From Azadirachta indica (lineage: Eukaryota; Streptophyta; Magnoliopsida; Sapindales; Meliaceae): a stretch of DNA of 64,000 nucleotides. The position numbers were made by a program, and so were the translations under genes. Below are positions 1-12,640 of the stretch, piece by piece. The stretch lies in NCBI GenBank assembly GCA_022749755.1, contig CM040452.1:10806350-10870349 (forward strand). The letters are read 5' to 3'. Each line of letters begins with the position of its first letter. Position 1 is the first letter of the stretch. Below the pieces are notes generated by a model that was not told where the DNA came from, ran no database searches, and saw only the letters and a list, made by a program, of their open reading frames with translations.

Positions 1-1275
1 GAAACCAAAAAGTTTTGCTTCTGGGGACCAAAATGCAAGCAAATAAGGATTAAAATATAAAAATATAAAACCAAAGACAAACATTCGAAAACATCAAAAG
101 AAGAGGGACCTAATTAAAATTAGGCGCACAATTTGCATTTGAAGGCAGTAAGCATGGTGCGCCTACGCCATGCACACTGTCAGCTCAGCACGACTGCACC
201 GTTTCAGTGGCTCAGCGCCTTCTGGATTTGGGGATGACATTTTTAGATGAATTTTGGCTTTAAATCACTTTTGGATGGCTAGACTCAAATATATATTAGT
301 TTTTTTATGTTTTTTAAAAGAGAGCCACCATAACTAATTGTACAAAAGAGGGTTCTAGATAGAGAAAAAGAGAGAAATTTGGCTAGAGAGAGAAGAGAAA
401 ATCAACAAGAAGAAGAAAAATTTTATCAAGAGATTAAAAGATTCTCATCAAATCTTGTGAACTTAACTCTCTTCATCTGATTTTCTTTCTCTCTCTTTTT
501 AACTGCATTTTTAATTGAACAATTTTTGTGTTGATTAAGATTTTTTTTTTAATTTTTAAAATTTTGATGATTAAGCTTAAACTCTATTTTATGTGTAGGT
601 AGATTTATTTTCTAGGGCAATAATTTAATTTATTAGAAGCATCTATTTTCTAATATTGTGTTATTACAATTTAATACATAATGTTTAATACTTTTAAATA
701 TCTAACCAATATTTAAATAAACTATGAGACTGATATGAACTGAAAGGTAATTTTCATGTTTAGACTGTGTGATAAATGCTGTAAATTACATATTGATAAA
801 GAAGTATTAATATGATTTATGCAGTTTAAATTGAAATTATCACTAATCGTAATATGTTTTTACTTAATAAAATTTACATAGAGATATAATAAATTTTAGG
901 TATAGAGTAGTTTCGATTGATCTTGAGAGAGACTGTTGAATAGGAGAGGATAATTAACTGACAATACTAGTACTAAGTTAGAATAACATCAATTAAAGAA
1001 CTGAATACGACTAGTTAAGATGAAATTATTCACCCTAGATTTTTCCATTAATTGAATCTTTTAATTAATTTGTTAAGTAGTAAATTTTTGTCTATTTTAA
1101 TTTCCTACTCAAGTTGACAATTGATTTCATCAGATAAATTGAAAAATAATTATCTTCAGTACGTAATAGAATGTATTTCTCGTGGGTTCGACATCCTCCT
1201 TACACTATATTACTTGTTTTGTTTTCGTACACTTACGGGTATTGTGTACACACTGTACAAATCACACAACACATA
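1..1275 (+). repeat. LTR-like long repeat, copy 1 (left end outside the window)
   Basis: This stretch is homologous, in the same orientation, to 6760-8140. Shared landmarks in the same order are a 'gaccaaaat' start region, a GC-rich block with near-palindromic 'catggtgcg/catgcac' words, a purine-rich GAGA block near 360-420, the phrase 'ctagggcaat' near 613, 'gtgtgataaat' near 768, and a tail with 'atattacttgtt' near 1208 and 'tgtgtaca' near 1243. The right copy begins with TG (tgataagtgcatag) about 100-150 bases earlier in the alignment than base 1 here, so this copy is probably truncated by the window edge. The structure resembles long plant LTRs. Whether it is the LTR of the nearby Copia remnants or of another element cannot be settled by eye. 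It contains no supported gene. Confidence 0.55.
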
Positions 1276-1630
1276 TCCAAATTTTTATAATTAAAATCTC
1301 AAATAAAATGCCCTATAGACTTGGTTATAATTGCATCATCTTTCATAATCATGCTTTATATCAAGAGAGATCCAAAATCTTATATGATTATATTAATTTT
1401 CACGACATGTGTCTTGAACAAATGAGAGTGCGGGTATTCTAAAACTAAACAAGAATTCATGATCAACATGATGAAATGTTGGGATTTTCTTTCCTTTTTT
1501 TGTTTTTAAAATTAGTTAGCAGAATCCCTTATGTAGTTAAATGTCTTACATTGAATAAGAAACATCAAAATAATAGTTAACTGAAAGAATCTCTAATTTT
1601 AACCTACCACTTAATATTCAAATCATTCAA

Positions 1631-1755
1631 ATAAACAAAAGATCTACCATGACTATGAATACAGGGACAAAAGAAACTACAACTTTCTATAAAATAAACA
1701 AAAGAACTACCATGACTATGAATATAGGGACAAAGAAACTACAATTTTCTATAAA
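1631..1755. repeat. 63-bp tandem duplication
   Basis: Two head-to-tail copies start at 1631 and 1694, each beginning 'ataaacaaaaga' and carrying 'taccatgactatgaata', 'agggacaaa' and 'ctataaa'. The second copy has a one-base deletion and a few substitutions. It lies in gene-free DNA. Confidence 0.8.
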
Positions 1756-2225
1756 ATTTTAACATTTGTTTATAGGTAACATAACTTTGTAATTTTTCTT
1801 TCCAACAGTTCTTAAGGACCTTTTACTTTCTTTTACTTTCATTGTAATATTGGTATAGTATTATACCTAATTATCAGTGCATTATGTCAAAAACAAAAGA
1901 TATCACCAATTATCATGAAAACCTATTAACAGTCAGGGCCATTAACAGATCAATCATATGCAAAAGTGAGCAGAGGTGATGATAGTGGTTTGTAGTTCAT
2001 TCCATGACTTCAAATACGTGCATTCATTAATATATAGGACAACAAAACGCACCAACACTTTCAAACTAAAACCCAATCAACCAAGATAATGACCATAAAA
2101 TCTATTATCACAATATGCATAAAACAGAGCATACAATGCCATAAAAAGAACCCAATAGTTCACATGGTTTTGTCTTTGATTTTAGTTCCATGTATTTCAC
2201 TCTAATCGTATTACCAAAACTTGAT

Positions 2226-2602
2226 TGTTACAGTAAGCAAGAAATTGAAAATAGAGGTAAACCATTAGATAATATGAGAAGCTACTGTCTATTTCGTGTA
2301 CATTGACAAAGAATCCAATACTTTGACATAAGATTTTTAGAAGATTTACCCTAAAACAAGAAATCCATCCACTAACCTATTTTTAGAAGACGAAAGGCGA
2401 AAACTTGATTGCTTTTTTTTGTTTCTTCAAATGCTTATGTCTTATTGAAATTTTAAAAATACCCACGTCTTGCAAAGAGAACAAGTGAAAATCTTACGTC
2501 GAAGTATTGGATTCTTTGTCAATGTGCATGAAATAAACAGTAGCTTCTCATATTGTCTAATGGTTTCCCTCCATTTTCAATTTCTTCCTTACTGTAGCAA
2601 AC
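2226..2602. repeat. Inverted repeat with ~115-bp arms (foldback/MITE-like)
   Basis: The left arm (about 2226-2340) and right arm (about 2487-2602) are near-perfect reverse complements. 'gacaaagaatccaatact' on the left matches 'agtattggattctttgtc' on the right, and 'aatatgagaagctactgt' matches 'acagtagcttctcatatt'. About 145 bases of unrelated sequence separate them. There is no reading frame inside. Size and shape fit a foldback or miniature inverted-repeat element, but no target-site duplication was recognised. Confidence 0.75.
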
Positions 2603-3944
2603 ATGGGTTAATATTTGATAAGATAAAATTTGACTTTAACTGACAATTCTCCTTGAACAAGAAATCTAATTATTTTATTTTTTAATCAGCTCCTATAAAA
2701 TACCTATTTTACCCTTTAGTTTATTAAATTTAACATTAATTTGTAGTTAAGTGGAGATGTAGTGATGACTTTCATAAAACTAGGTCTATAACTAATATAT
2801 GTTGAAAAATATAAGGGTAAGGCTGAAAATAACCTTATTTCTTTTATTATTCTTTTTATCATTTAAGGTTGTTATATATAAAATATGTCTTTAAGAATGC
2901 TTACACTAGAAATATATCTCCATGTAGTATAGTTTAACATGGCTTTTAAGAGCATTGTGGTCAAGTTAAACAAAGGAGAGAAACTTAATGGTGACAACTA
3001 TGATATATGGCACCATAAGATCTAATTTGTCTTTAAAGAACAAAATTCTGATGGTTCAACCATATAAGGGTACATAACATTGCTCAACATAGAGAGACAT
3101 GGAAGCATATAATGTTTGGAAAACCAAGAACAACAATGCTCACATAATGTTGTTGAGTCATATATATGATGATCTCTTATGCGATTATGAGTAATACCAA
3201 ACGGTCTATGAGATGTGACTTGTCTTTAAAGAGAAGTTTGGCAATATTTTTACAACTAAGAAAGCTTACTATCAAATTCGACTCATATTGCAAGTGCCCT
3301 AATATTTCTATGAGGCAACGTTTGAGGGATGTGGAATATAATACAAAAGTTGAAGCTTGCTGAATATGTTTTGATTGATGAGCAACAAGTCCAAGTGGTC
3401 ATTAGGGCCCTTTTGGATAATTAGGAGTACATGAAAGTGAACATGACACACAATGATTATATCAGAATGTTTGATATCTAACTTCATCTAAATGAGTGCT
3501 TTGAGGCAACTAAGGCTTTTGGTCAACTTTATGTGATTAATTCCACCTAGTGTAAAGCTATGGGCGTCAAATGTGAAAGAGATAGAAATTTTTTAAAAAA
3601 TGAACAAAATCCTAATCAACAAAAGTGTGATCAAGGAAATGAGAAAATGAGCGAACGAGCAAGTAAAAGAAGGACAAGACTAAAATGGCTTACTACAATT
3701 GTGGCAACATAAGTCATTTCACTTGGCAATATTTTGAATTGAAAAAGGTATAATCTAACTCAAATATTTCTCATTGTAGATATGTTACTAGGTCTCTATC
3801 TTTAACTAAATCTAGTTGTTTGTTGACTGTAGAACTCAGGAGCCATAGATCATATAACTCGAGATTGAAGAGCTTATATGGATTATCATCAAATTAGTTC
3901 TAAGATAAAATGGATATATGTAGGAAACAACACTAAAGTGTAAG

Positions 3945-4290
3945 TAAGAGGCATAAGCACTTGCAAATTATCTTTATGTGGTAGCCATACTCTATTTGTA
4001 CATGATGGTCTATACACTCTATAACTCAGAAGAAGTAGCACTAACTAATTTAGAAGGAACACAATTAGCTATATACGTAGTAGTAAGTAGTGCATCTCTC
4101 CAGTAAGATATTAGAAGATTCGTCTATGCCATTATAAACCTAACTGTTTCTAATAAAGTCCTATTCCTTCTTTCTGCTACATCATTCTACTACAGAGTTT
4201 TAAAAATAGTACAAGGCATAGGCACTTACAAATTATCTTTGTGTGGTAACTATACTCTATTTGTACATGATGGTCTATACACTCTAGAAA
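3945..4290. repeat. Inverted copy of integrase segment flanked by ~70-bp direct repeats
   Basis: Bases 4019-4203 are the reverse complement of 4966-5150 of the same Copia remnant: 'agatattagaagattcgtct' on the left matches 'agacgaatcttctaatatct' on the right, with roughly 90% identity by eye. The inverted piece is bracketed by two diverged copies of one 70-base segment (about 3949-4020 and 4217-4288), both carrying 'ctctatttgtacatgatgg' and 'tctatacactct'. This is a secondary rearrangement inside the dead element. Confidence 0.8.
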
Positions 4291-5905
4291 ATTCTACATT
4301 ACTTTCTATTAGTTTTTATTCTTCTTAAATTAAGCTACTATTTACATTTCTGTAATGATGTAATAAGACCTATTTTAAATTGTGTTCTTGTTAGCACTGT
4401 TTATTTGTTGGATGGTTTTATGATTTTAATTACCGATTTTTTGGATTATAGTAATAATGATGGTTGTTTGTCATTGATTACATTTTGTGATATATTAGAT
4501 ATAGATGTTAATGCATGGCAGGCTAAACTAGGACATATTGGACATGATAGAACGAATAAATTAGCTAGAGAAGGCCTAATAAGGTCACTTGCTAATATTG
4601 AGTTGCCAACATGTGAGAGTTGTCTAGCTCGAAAAGCAACTAAAATACCATTTAGCAAAGGAACTAAAGCCAAAGTTCTATTACAATTAGTTTATTTTAA
4701 AATATGTAGACTAACAAACGTAAGAGCTAAACATAGAGCCTATTATTTTATTATATTGATTGATGATTATACATGTTTTGGTTATGTCTATTTGATCTTA
4801 TATAAGTCAGAAGCGTTAGATTGTTTTATATTGTATGTTAACTTAGTTGAAAACTAATTAGATAAGAAAATCAAAACCTTAAGGACTAATTGAGAACATG
4901 AACATCTTTCTAAACAGTTTAAAGAACTATGTAATGAGAAAGATATTGATGATAGTTGACTATTCCTAAAACTTCATAACAGAATGATGTAGCAGAAAGA
5001 AGGAATGTGACTTTATTAGAAATTGTTAGGTCTATAATGACATAGACGAATCTTCTAATATCTTATTAGGGAGATGCACTACTTACTGTTATGTATATAG
5101 CTAATTGTGTTGCTTCTAAATTACTTAGTGCTACTTCTTCTGAGTTATAGACAGGTAGAAAACCTGATCTAATGCACATGCAACCTTGAAGTTTTGCGAC
5201 TTATGTTCATAATCTATCATATAAACACGATAATTGGGTTTAAATAGTAGAAAATTTTTCTTCATTAGATATCACGAACACTTAAAAATATATGTATTTA
5301 TTGGTAAACTAATTGATGGAATAATAACTGAATTATAATCCAAAGATGTCACATCTGAAGAAAATGAATTTTCTATAATTATGAAAGGAGACAAGAATAT
5401 TCAATTTTATGAATTGGATGATTTTAGTGATATTTTAAACAAAAGTGTTTAGGAAAATATAGTTTTTTCTCAAAACGCCAGTCCTAGTAAGTGTAGAACA
5501 TTTTTAGAGTTAGTTGGACTAACTCGTAAAAGTAATTGTACAATTATCTTATGTCATCATTTTAAGATTAAGGGGAAGGCTTTTATGATTGCTTCACATG
5601 ATAGTCATAAGCCAAAGACTTTTGCTTGAGCTCTCACTTCATCTTCGTGGAAAGTATGGTCGAAAGTAATGGAAGAAGAAATGGAGTCTATAAGAATCAA
5701 TCAAGTTTGGGATATGGTTGATTTATCGTCTAATTGTGGAGCCATTGAAAACAAATAGGTTCTTTGCATTAAGAGATAGGCGAATGGCACAATTAAAACA
5801 TATAAGACATAATTGATAGTAAAACGTTATACCCAAAAGAAAAGTGTAGATTATAGAGAAAACTTCTTATCAGTAGTACAGTTTGCTTCGATTTGTTTAA
5901 TTTAG

Positions 5906-6363
5906 GGGTGGGCACGATTCATGTCAGTCTGGATTTTTAAAAAACTGGATCAGACCCGAAAATTTCAGATCTCAAAAGGAAGAAAAAATCGGACTATATC
6001 AGACCGATTACATATTAAAACCGAATTAAAACCGGACTGATAGTTTGGTTTTCGAATTGGTTTAGTTTTTGGGTAAATTTATTATTTTTATAAAAAAATT
6101 TTAAATTTACCAAACGATGTCGTTTTATGAAAATAAAGTAAAACAACGTCATTTATATAAAAAAATATTAAAAAATAATAAATCTAATCCAATTTGGGTT
6201 TTGTGAACTAAAACCAAAATCGGATCGAAAAATTTTGGGTCTTTTATTTTAAAAACTGAAATCGGATCGAATTGCATAAAATACCGAACCAAACCCATTA
6301 ATTCCGGTCTAGTTTTGGTCCAGTCTTGTTTGATCCGATTTTTTTGCCTACCTCTAATTTAAT
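5906..6363. mobile_element. ~450-bp non-autonomous element inserted in Copia RT
   Basis: The reverse-transcriptase reading is broken at 'gtttaattta' and resumes at 'atcttattcac'. Between them lies a non-coding insert with short inverted ends (ggggtgggca... / ...tgcctacctct) and flanking 'aattta' on both sides, a candidate 6-bp target duplication. The interior is rich in 'accgaaccaaaccc/atcggatc'-type words and contains 'aacgatgtcgttt'. A diverged relative is at 38312-38762. It has no reading frame. Confidence 0.7.
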
Positions 6364-6759
6364 CTTATTCACAGTCACACATGTAGATCTAGAATTACGT
6401 TAAATGGATATAAAAACAACATTTTATGATATTATCTTTATATGTAGATAATATTTTGATGGCTGTGAACAGTAAGGAGCTTATTTTCAAATTTTGAGAT
6501 CAAAGATCTAGGCAAGGCAACTTATATCTTAAAAGTTAAGGTTTATGGGGATCGTTTAAGAAAATTTCTAGCTTTATCTCAAGATGTCAACTATGCTCCA
6601 TCCTCGAATCATGGGTGAGGAACATCATAAAACATTCGCCATGTGTAGAATAATTGGTATGAATTTAAGACTGCAATATGTTATAGCAATTGATACATAT
6701 AATGTTACATAATTTGATTAGAATTATTAATATAAATGTTCTTGAGAAATATTTCATTG

Positions 6760-8140
6760 TGATAAGTGCATAGAATACACACTTATCAGTCACTTCCAAA
6801 CTTGAATTATTTTGTAAATCCTCAAACTTTGTTAATATTTGATGAATTTAAGTGACCTCATACAAGAATGTTAGAAAATAGTCATTAAGGTGAATTCAAT
6901 TCGAAAAGGAAATAATGGAGAAGTCTAGAGAAGGATTTGGACCAAAATACAAGATTTTCAAGGACTACAGTGCAAGCCTTTAGGGACCATCTGCAATAAT
7001 TTTGAAGTAGAGCAGTCATGCATGGCATGCCTACACCAAACCATGGCACGCTTTCCATCCTTTCTGTTAGGCTTGCATCCTCACGCTGTTTCGGTGCCCT
7101 CGCATCACGTGGACTCGAAGATGACAATTCTTGGATGAAATTTGAACTGTAGCAACGTAGGCAAATGGCCTAATGTAAGTGTAAACTAGGATTTTATGTT
7201 TTAGAGGGTTGGGCCACCATGGAGACTTTAAGAAAAAAGATTTCTTAGGTGAGAAGAAAAAGAGGAGAGAGGGAGTAAGAGAAATCTAGAGAGAGGGAGG
7301 GAGAGTTGAAATCGAAGAAGATGATGAATGGAAGCATGGAATCTTGAAGATCAAGGCTCTCAAATCCTAGTTTTGTCTCTTCCCTTTGATTCATTTTGTC
7401 TTGAATTGACAAATATTGTGATTATTGAGATTATGCTACATTTGTCAAATTTTTGATGTGTAGTCTTGAACTCTTCATCATGATTGGCTAAATCTAATCT
7501 CTAGGGCAATGATTTGATCAATTGAAAGCATTTGATTTCTTTAATTATATTATTCTTGATTATAAATATCATATTGCGTATCTGTCATGAATTTAATGCG
7601 TTTGATTAATTGGCCATTAATTAAATGAATTGTGAACCGATAAACACTTAGAGTTAGTTATGGCATTTAAATCGTGTGATAAATACCATAAATTAATATA
7701 TTAAATAGAAATGTATTAATATGGTTTATGGAGTGTCATTAATAATTATTATTGCTCGTATTGCATTTTCGTTTAATTAACATTTGCACAGAGATATAGT
7801 AAATGAATAAATGTGAAATAGTTTCAACTAATCTCGAAAGAAACTATTAAATAGGTTAGAGTAATTTCATTAGCAATATGGGTGATTAATCAGAACAGTA
7901 TAATTTAAAGAAATAAATGTGAGTAAATAAGATTAAATTGTTAGCCCTAGATATTATCTTCATTGTTTATTAATTTTCAGTCGATTTTACTTTTTCACGC
8001 AATTGATAATCATTTTTTTAAATAAATTAGAATTGATCATCTTCGGTACTTATTAGATTAACATTTCTCATGGAAATAATACCTTACTTATCATATATTA
8101 CTTGTTAGCAATAATGTGTACTTGTGTTAAAAATCAAACA
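6760..8140 (+). repeat. LTR-like long repeat, copy 2
   Basis: This is homologous to 1-1275 in direct orientation. It begins TGATAAGTG at 6760, has a purine-rich GAGA block at 7250-7310, 'ctctagggcaatga' near 7500, 'cgtgtgataaata' near 7675 and an end region 'atattacttgttagca' near 8095. The degenerate Copia gag at 8561 starts about 420 bases after its end, so it could be the 5' LTR of that second element, the 3' LTR of the first, or a solo LTR. The two copies are strongly diverged, so insertion is old. The 80-codon antisense frame at 6885-7127 falls wholly inside this repeat and is not a gene. Confidence 0.6.
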
Positions 8141-8560
8141 ACACATTGTTTAATTGGACCTATTATTCTTGTTTTCTAATAATTATGTAGTGATATCTAC
8201 CATTTTCTCAATTTCATAATATCTATATTAATAAAGTGATATGATAATCTTAAAGTATATGTTACCATAAACATTTTTTTTTGGCATCAACTATATTGTT
8301 ATTAATTTTTTAAATAATTATTTAGCTCTACAGGGAGATAATTACTTTAATATTTTAATAAAAATAGATAGTATACCTAAATATAATTTTCCCTATATTT
8401 ATAGGTATGGGATTTTAATAATTATAGTTTACTAGTCTTATTAATAAAGTTATGAAGTAAATTCAATTTATTTTGTTTTACAACCTCTACTCACATTAAG
8501 GTTAGAATTTATTAGTATTAACATTTGTATTATACATTTCCTTATTGTTGCAGTTATTTC

Positions 8561-9480
8561 TACTTCGTAATGATGCATCTCGTATTCCAATGATTAATGG
8601 TGACAATTACCTTAATTAGAAAGAAAGTGTTTTCTTTACTTTGGGATATATGGATCTTAATTTGGAGTTTTGTGTGGATAAACCAGCCATTCTTATAGAC
8701 TCAAGTATGCTACAAGAAAATTAAGAATATGAATAGTGAGAGTGGTTAAATCACTTAAATTCAATGCTTAAAAAGTCTCATGTATGTAAAAGCATTAGGA
8801 ATTTAATACCTGAATGCTCAAAGGTGAAAGATTATATGAAGGCCATATAAGAATAATTGTGACTTCTAATGAGGCATTGGCCAACACATTGATGAAAAAA
8901 CTTTCAAGTAAAATTAATTTTTTATTGTTCTAAAAGTGTGTGTAGTCATGTGATAGAAATGAGAGACATTACTTAAAACTTTAAAGTTTGTGATTTCTTA
9001 TTTCTTTCTTGTTCATTTTATTCTCAATTCTCTTCCTATTGAATATAGACCATTTAAAATATTTTATAACACACATAAGGAAAATTGGTCCACAAAAGAA
9101 CTTTTAACTAAGTGTGCTTAAGAGGAAGAAAGATTAAAATAAGAAAATGTGGAAAGTGCTTATTTAGCAGCTGAAGAAAATATCAAAAAGGTGGTGATGC
9201 CTCTTAATTTAAAACGAAAGGGAACATGCCATCAAACTAACAAGGTAATAAGGTAGCATGCTTCCTTTGCAAGAAAAAAAAGGGCTTGTGAAGAAGAACT
9301 ACCTAAAATACAAAAAATGGCTTGAAAAGAAATGTAATTTTTTATTCTTAGTGTGTCATGCAGGGCTTTCTTAACCTAAGAAAGTCGAAGAGAAATGAAA
9401 AAGACATCTATTCAAGCAATTGGATGCATTGAAAGGTTAAAGCTATAAGAACTTTTAGGCTTATTTTAAAATTTGGGCCT
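8561..9480 (+). pseudogene. Second degenerate Copia gag fragment
   Basis: Six-frame reading with frameshifts gives a typical Copia gag: a 'PMINGDNYLN' start near 8590 and 'FFTLGYMDLNLEFCVDKPA' near 8634. It continues with 'GVCSHVIEMRDI' near 8945, then 'FLVHFILNSLPIEYRPFKI' near 9012 and 'NTHKENWSTKELLTKCA' near 9070. Several in-frame stops are present. It is only the N-terminal gag part. Sequence after about 9483 is hAT-like, so the Copia remnant is probably truncated by that element. It is a different Copia lineage from the 2941-6660 element. Confidence 0.8.
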
Positions 9481-9483
9481 AGG

Positions 9484-12400
9484 GATGGGAATATGGCAGG
9501 GTAGGGTGGGGAGGCATACTCCATTCCTACCTTGTTTTTGTATTTTAACCCCCATTTCTTAATAGATTTAATGGAGTAGAGATGAAGAATCCTCTTATGT
9601 GGAATGAGTTCTTCGTCTCCATATCAATTTTCTATTTTATATTATTTTATAGATTAGTTTTAGTAGTATAACAATTTAATTAACTTAAACAAAACTATCA
9701 TTAACATATTATAATATTATTCTAAATAAAAATTATAATTATAGAACACTAAAATAATATCTTTAAATAAAAATCAAAGTAATCTTGCAATATTGTTCAA
9801 TGATTAACATAAAAAATAAAATAATAAAACAATTAATGTCTCAAATTCTAATGTCATATAATGTTGTTGCTACTACTTCTTTTTTTATTAACTCCTTTTC
9901 TTCTTTGGTACTTCACTCCTACAATATCGAATGACAAAAGATAACACTTTTAATTTATTACTAATATAATAAAAAATTGAGATGATATTTTATGAATAGT
10001 TGTAAATGATTAAGATAATAAGATAATGTTTTAAATTTACCTCATCTGTATCTTCACAATATGTATGGCATCTAGTTTTTGTAAAAAAACTTGAATTTGA
10101 ACTCAAATCTGATGGTAGAAACAAACAAAAAACCTAAATATCTCTAGCAATAACATGCACATTACTAATGACTATAGAAACAAGAATGACTAAAATATCT
10201 TTAGCAATAATATGCAAAGTAAGATATTTAGACCGTTTACTTTCCACCAAACCAATATATCAAAGTTAAAAGCTCTAAGTATGACGAGTTTCGCTAAATA
10301 ATGGTCAAGCTTGACTTAACATGTTCATTATTAGTGGTATTGCAAACAAATAACTTAAATGATGACAAATGATCTACCTTTCCTAGCTAAACTAAGTTTG
10401 ACTCAAAAGATAAACCAACTGAAGATTGATGTATTTCTCCCTTTATTTTGTACTTCAACTAATATTTTTTCACTAACGTATAACAAATCATACGAATTTT
10501 CTCAATTTCAATTTAAAAATTAGCTTTTTAAATTTTTGAAAAGTAAAACTCTAACAACTTAATCTTAAATCTCAAATACAAAACAATAGCTTCAACCATT
10601 ATTCCAATAAATCACATTCTAATATTTGTCAAATTTTGCTATCATACTTGATGCCATAGTATTTACTTCATCATATATAGAAGTATGCCACTTTGTAATT
10701 GACAACCTAATTTGACAAATCTTTAGAAAATAAAGATTAGTTATAGGATATTGAGTACTAGAGAACAATTTAGTCACTTTATAAAATATTTCTAATTCAC
10801 CACAAATCTCTTTTCTTAACAACTAATCTTCTTCAAAAGGCAAATGCTTATATTGTAATTTTCTTTGTTTTAGACAGGGAAAACATATTTGTATATCAAA
10901 GTAGTAAGAAGCATTAAGTATATAGAATTCTACCTAATTTTGCGATCAAGAGATAACTTCTTATTGCTTTGGATATTTAAATGAGATGCAGCATCTACAA
11001 ATTTTTCCTCTTTTTTAGGTGTCGCTGTCCAATAAAAATTACTATTACGAATCTTCTCAATACTATCACCAATCACATTTAATCATTCCTTCACAATCAA
11101 ATTCAAAATATGTGCACAATAATAGATATGAAAAAAGTTACCACTAAATAATAATAAATTGCCTTATAATTTATCTACATAATAATCAATCATAACATCA
11201 TTAGTACTACAGTTATCTATAGTTAAAGTAAAAAGGTTCATATCAATATTCCAATATAATAAATACTCGATCATAAACACATCAGCAAGTACATTAGAAA
11301 TATGCGAACATGGTACATATGTAAACCTAATATAAAAGAAAATATAATAAAATATTATAAATTAACTATATTGAATATAATTAAACTTGTAAATATGAAT
11401 ATATTTAAAAAGAAATTTCATGTTATAAAAAGAAACCCATGATTTGACTTTGCAGTGTCCAAGAATCATCTATAGAATATACTGTGATAACTATGAATCC
11501 TTTCTTTTGATTATTAGAAGTCTACATATCAATAGTAATAATAATTCTGCTTTGATTTTTTTTTAACAAATTCATTGTTTTAGATTTCTTATAATCATAT
11601 ATCTTAAGATATCATTCTTAATTGTGTCACAAAAAACTATCTTAAATAATGGTTGAACATAATTCATAAATTTTTTAAATCTAATGTGTTCAACCATACT
11701 AAGAAGTTATCATGCAGGATTATCATATTTACAAGCTCTTTCTTTGAAGTTTCTTGATTAAAGCTATGTGCACTAACTTTGACTTTTCCTCCACTTGCTT
11801 TTATAGTTATTAACAATTTTTTTACATTATTTTGTTTTCGATTTTGCAAAGGAAATAGTGCCCATGTGGTTTAACTTTTTTATTGGTCAAAAGGATTTTT
11901 TCAATAATAAAAGCCTTTGTCAAATTTTTTAATATTTTTTATTGGCATTAGAGAAGCATTTTTGAGAATTAAAAATGCGTTTTCCTTCTATTAAAAGAAG
12001 TCAAAAATTTGAGTTTTTAATAGTAGAGTTTTTTTAGTTTTTTTAAAAGATGAAATTATCAAAATAGTTTTATTTTATTTCAAAAATTTTACGTTATTTT
12101 TTTAAAATTAAAAATTAAAAATTTGTCTATTAAAATAATTACTCAAATTTTTCCAAAAGTTTTTTATGACAACCAAACGATCAATGAACTTTTGTTAAAA
12201 GTTATATTTATAAAAGATCTATAAGTAAAAAGTTTACTTTAAAAAGTTTTATTTGAAAAGTTATACAAGTGTTTTGTCCTATACTTCATATTCTCACCTA
12301 GTCTCTCGCCACAATAATTAAAATTGACTTGAATTCTTCATTTTTTTTTGTCTTTTAAAGTGTTTTCACATCATAGATCTTAACTTTCTTTTTCGAGTAT

Positions 12401-12640
12401 CATCATATTTAGCTTCAAGAATTAGGGATGGATTTACCTCATCATTCAATGTTTCTTCAAGCAAATCACCAAATCATGTTTGTAGTTGATCATCAAATGG
12501 CACAGATATTTTGTTCTCCTTCTAAATTTTAAAAAAAAATCTAATTGAATATAATAATTATATATGAGTATATAATAGTATTACAAAAAATTCTATAGTA
12601 TGTACCTACTCTTTCTTTGATTTTGCCGCAATTGAAAGAA
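9484..12640 (-). pseudogene. Degenerate hAT-family DNA transposon (BED-type transposase)
   Basis: Minus-strand translation across frameshifts shows hAT transposase landmarks in order. A possible BED-finger start (KHFKRQK) lies near 12365. It is followed by 'SFNQETSKKELVNMIILHD' near 11760-11700, 'TIDNCSTNDVMIDYY' near 11215-11170 and 'CAHILNLIVKE' near 11115-11085. Next come 'NKKLSLDRKIR' near 10965-10935 and, in the 10619-10822 frame, 'FYKVTKLFSSTQYPITNLYF' with 'ASSMIAKFDKY'. A C-terminal dimerisation-like 'DILVWWKVNG' lies near 10250. A left terminus 'tagggatggg' at 9484 followed by GC-rich sequence fits hAT ends. The right terminus was not identified. Foreign sequence at about 11860-12300 appears to interrupt the N-terminal part. 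Stops and shifts throughout mean it is inactive. Confidence 0.8.
10137..10217. repeat. Short ~58-bp period duplication inside the hAT remnant
   Basis: Two copies of 'aaatatct(c/t)tagcaata' followed by 'a(c/t)atgca' start at 10137 and 10194. The duplication lies in the decayed C-terminal part of the transposase. Confidence 0.65.

Larger units (their letters stand above)
2941..6660 (+). pseudogene. Degenerate Ty1/Copia retrotransposon (gag-integrase-RT remnants)
   Basis: Reading across stops and frameshifts gives the domain order of a Copia polyprotein. Gag starts near 2941 with a 'KLNGDNYDIWHHKI' signature. A damaged zinc knuckle (YYNCGNISHF) lies near 3690. A GAG-pre-integrase/integrase stretch at 4405-4857 has 'WQAKLGHIGHDRTNKLA', a C-x2-C (CESC) and 'IILIDDYTCFGYVY' with a conserved integrase aspartate pair. 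The integrase 'NGVAERRN'-like site is near 4980. Reverse transcriptase begins near 5660 (EEEMESIRINQVW, then RYTQKKSVDY) and has a 'LYVDNILMAV' motif near 6440. RNase H is not recognisable. The element is interrupted by an internal rearrangement (3945-4290) and an insertion (5906-6363). It cannot encode a functional polyprotein. Confidence 0.85.

Noticed and set aside
4446..4673. Antisense frame across the Copia integrase fragment
   Set aside because: It is the reverse-strand shadow of the GAG-pre-integrase/integrase segment and has no independent family features.
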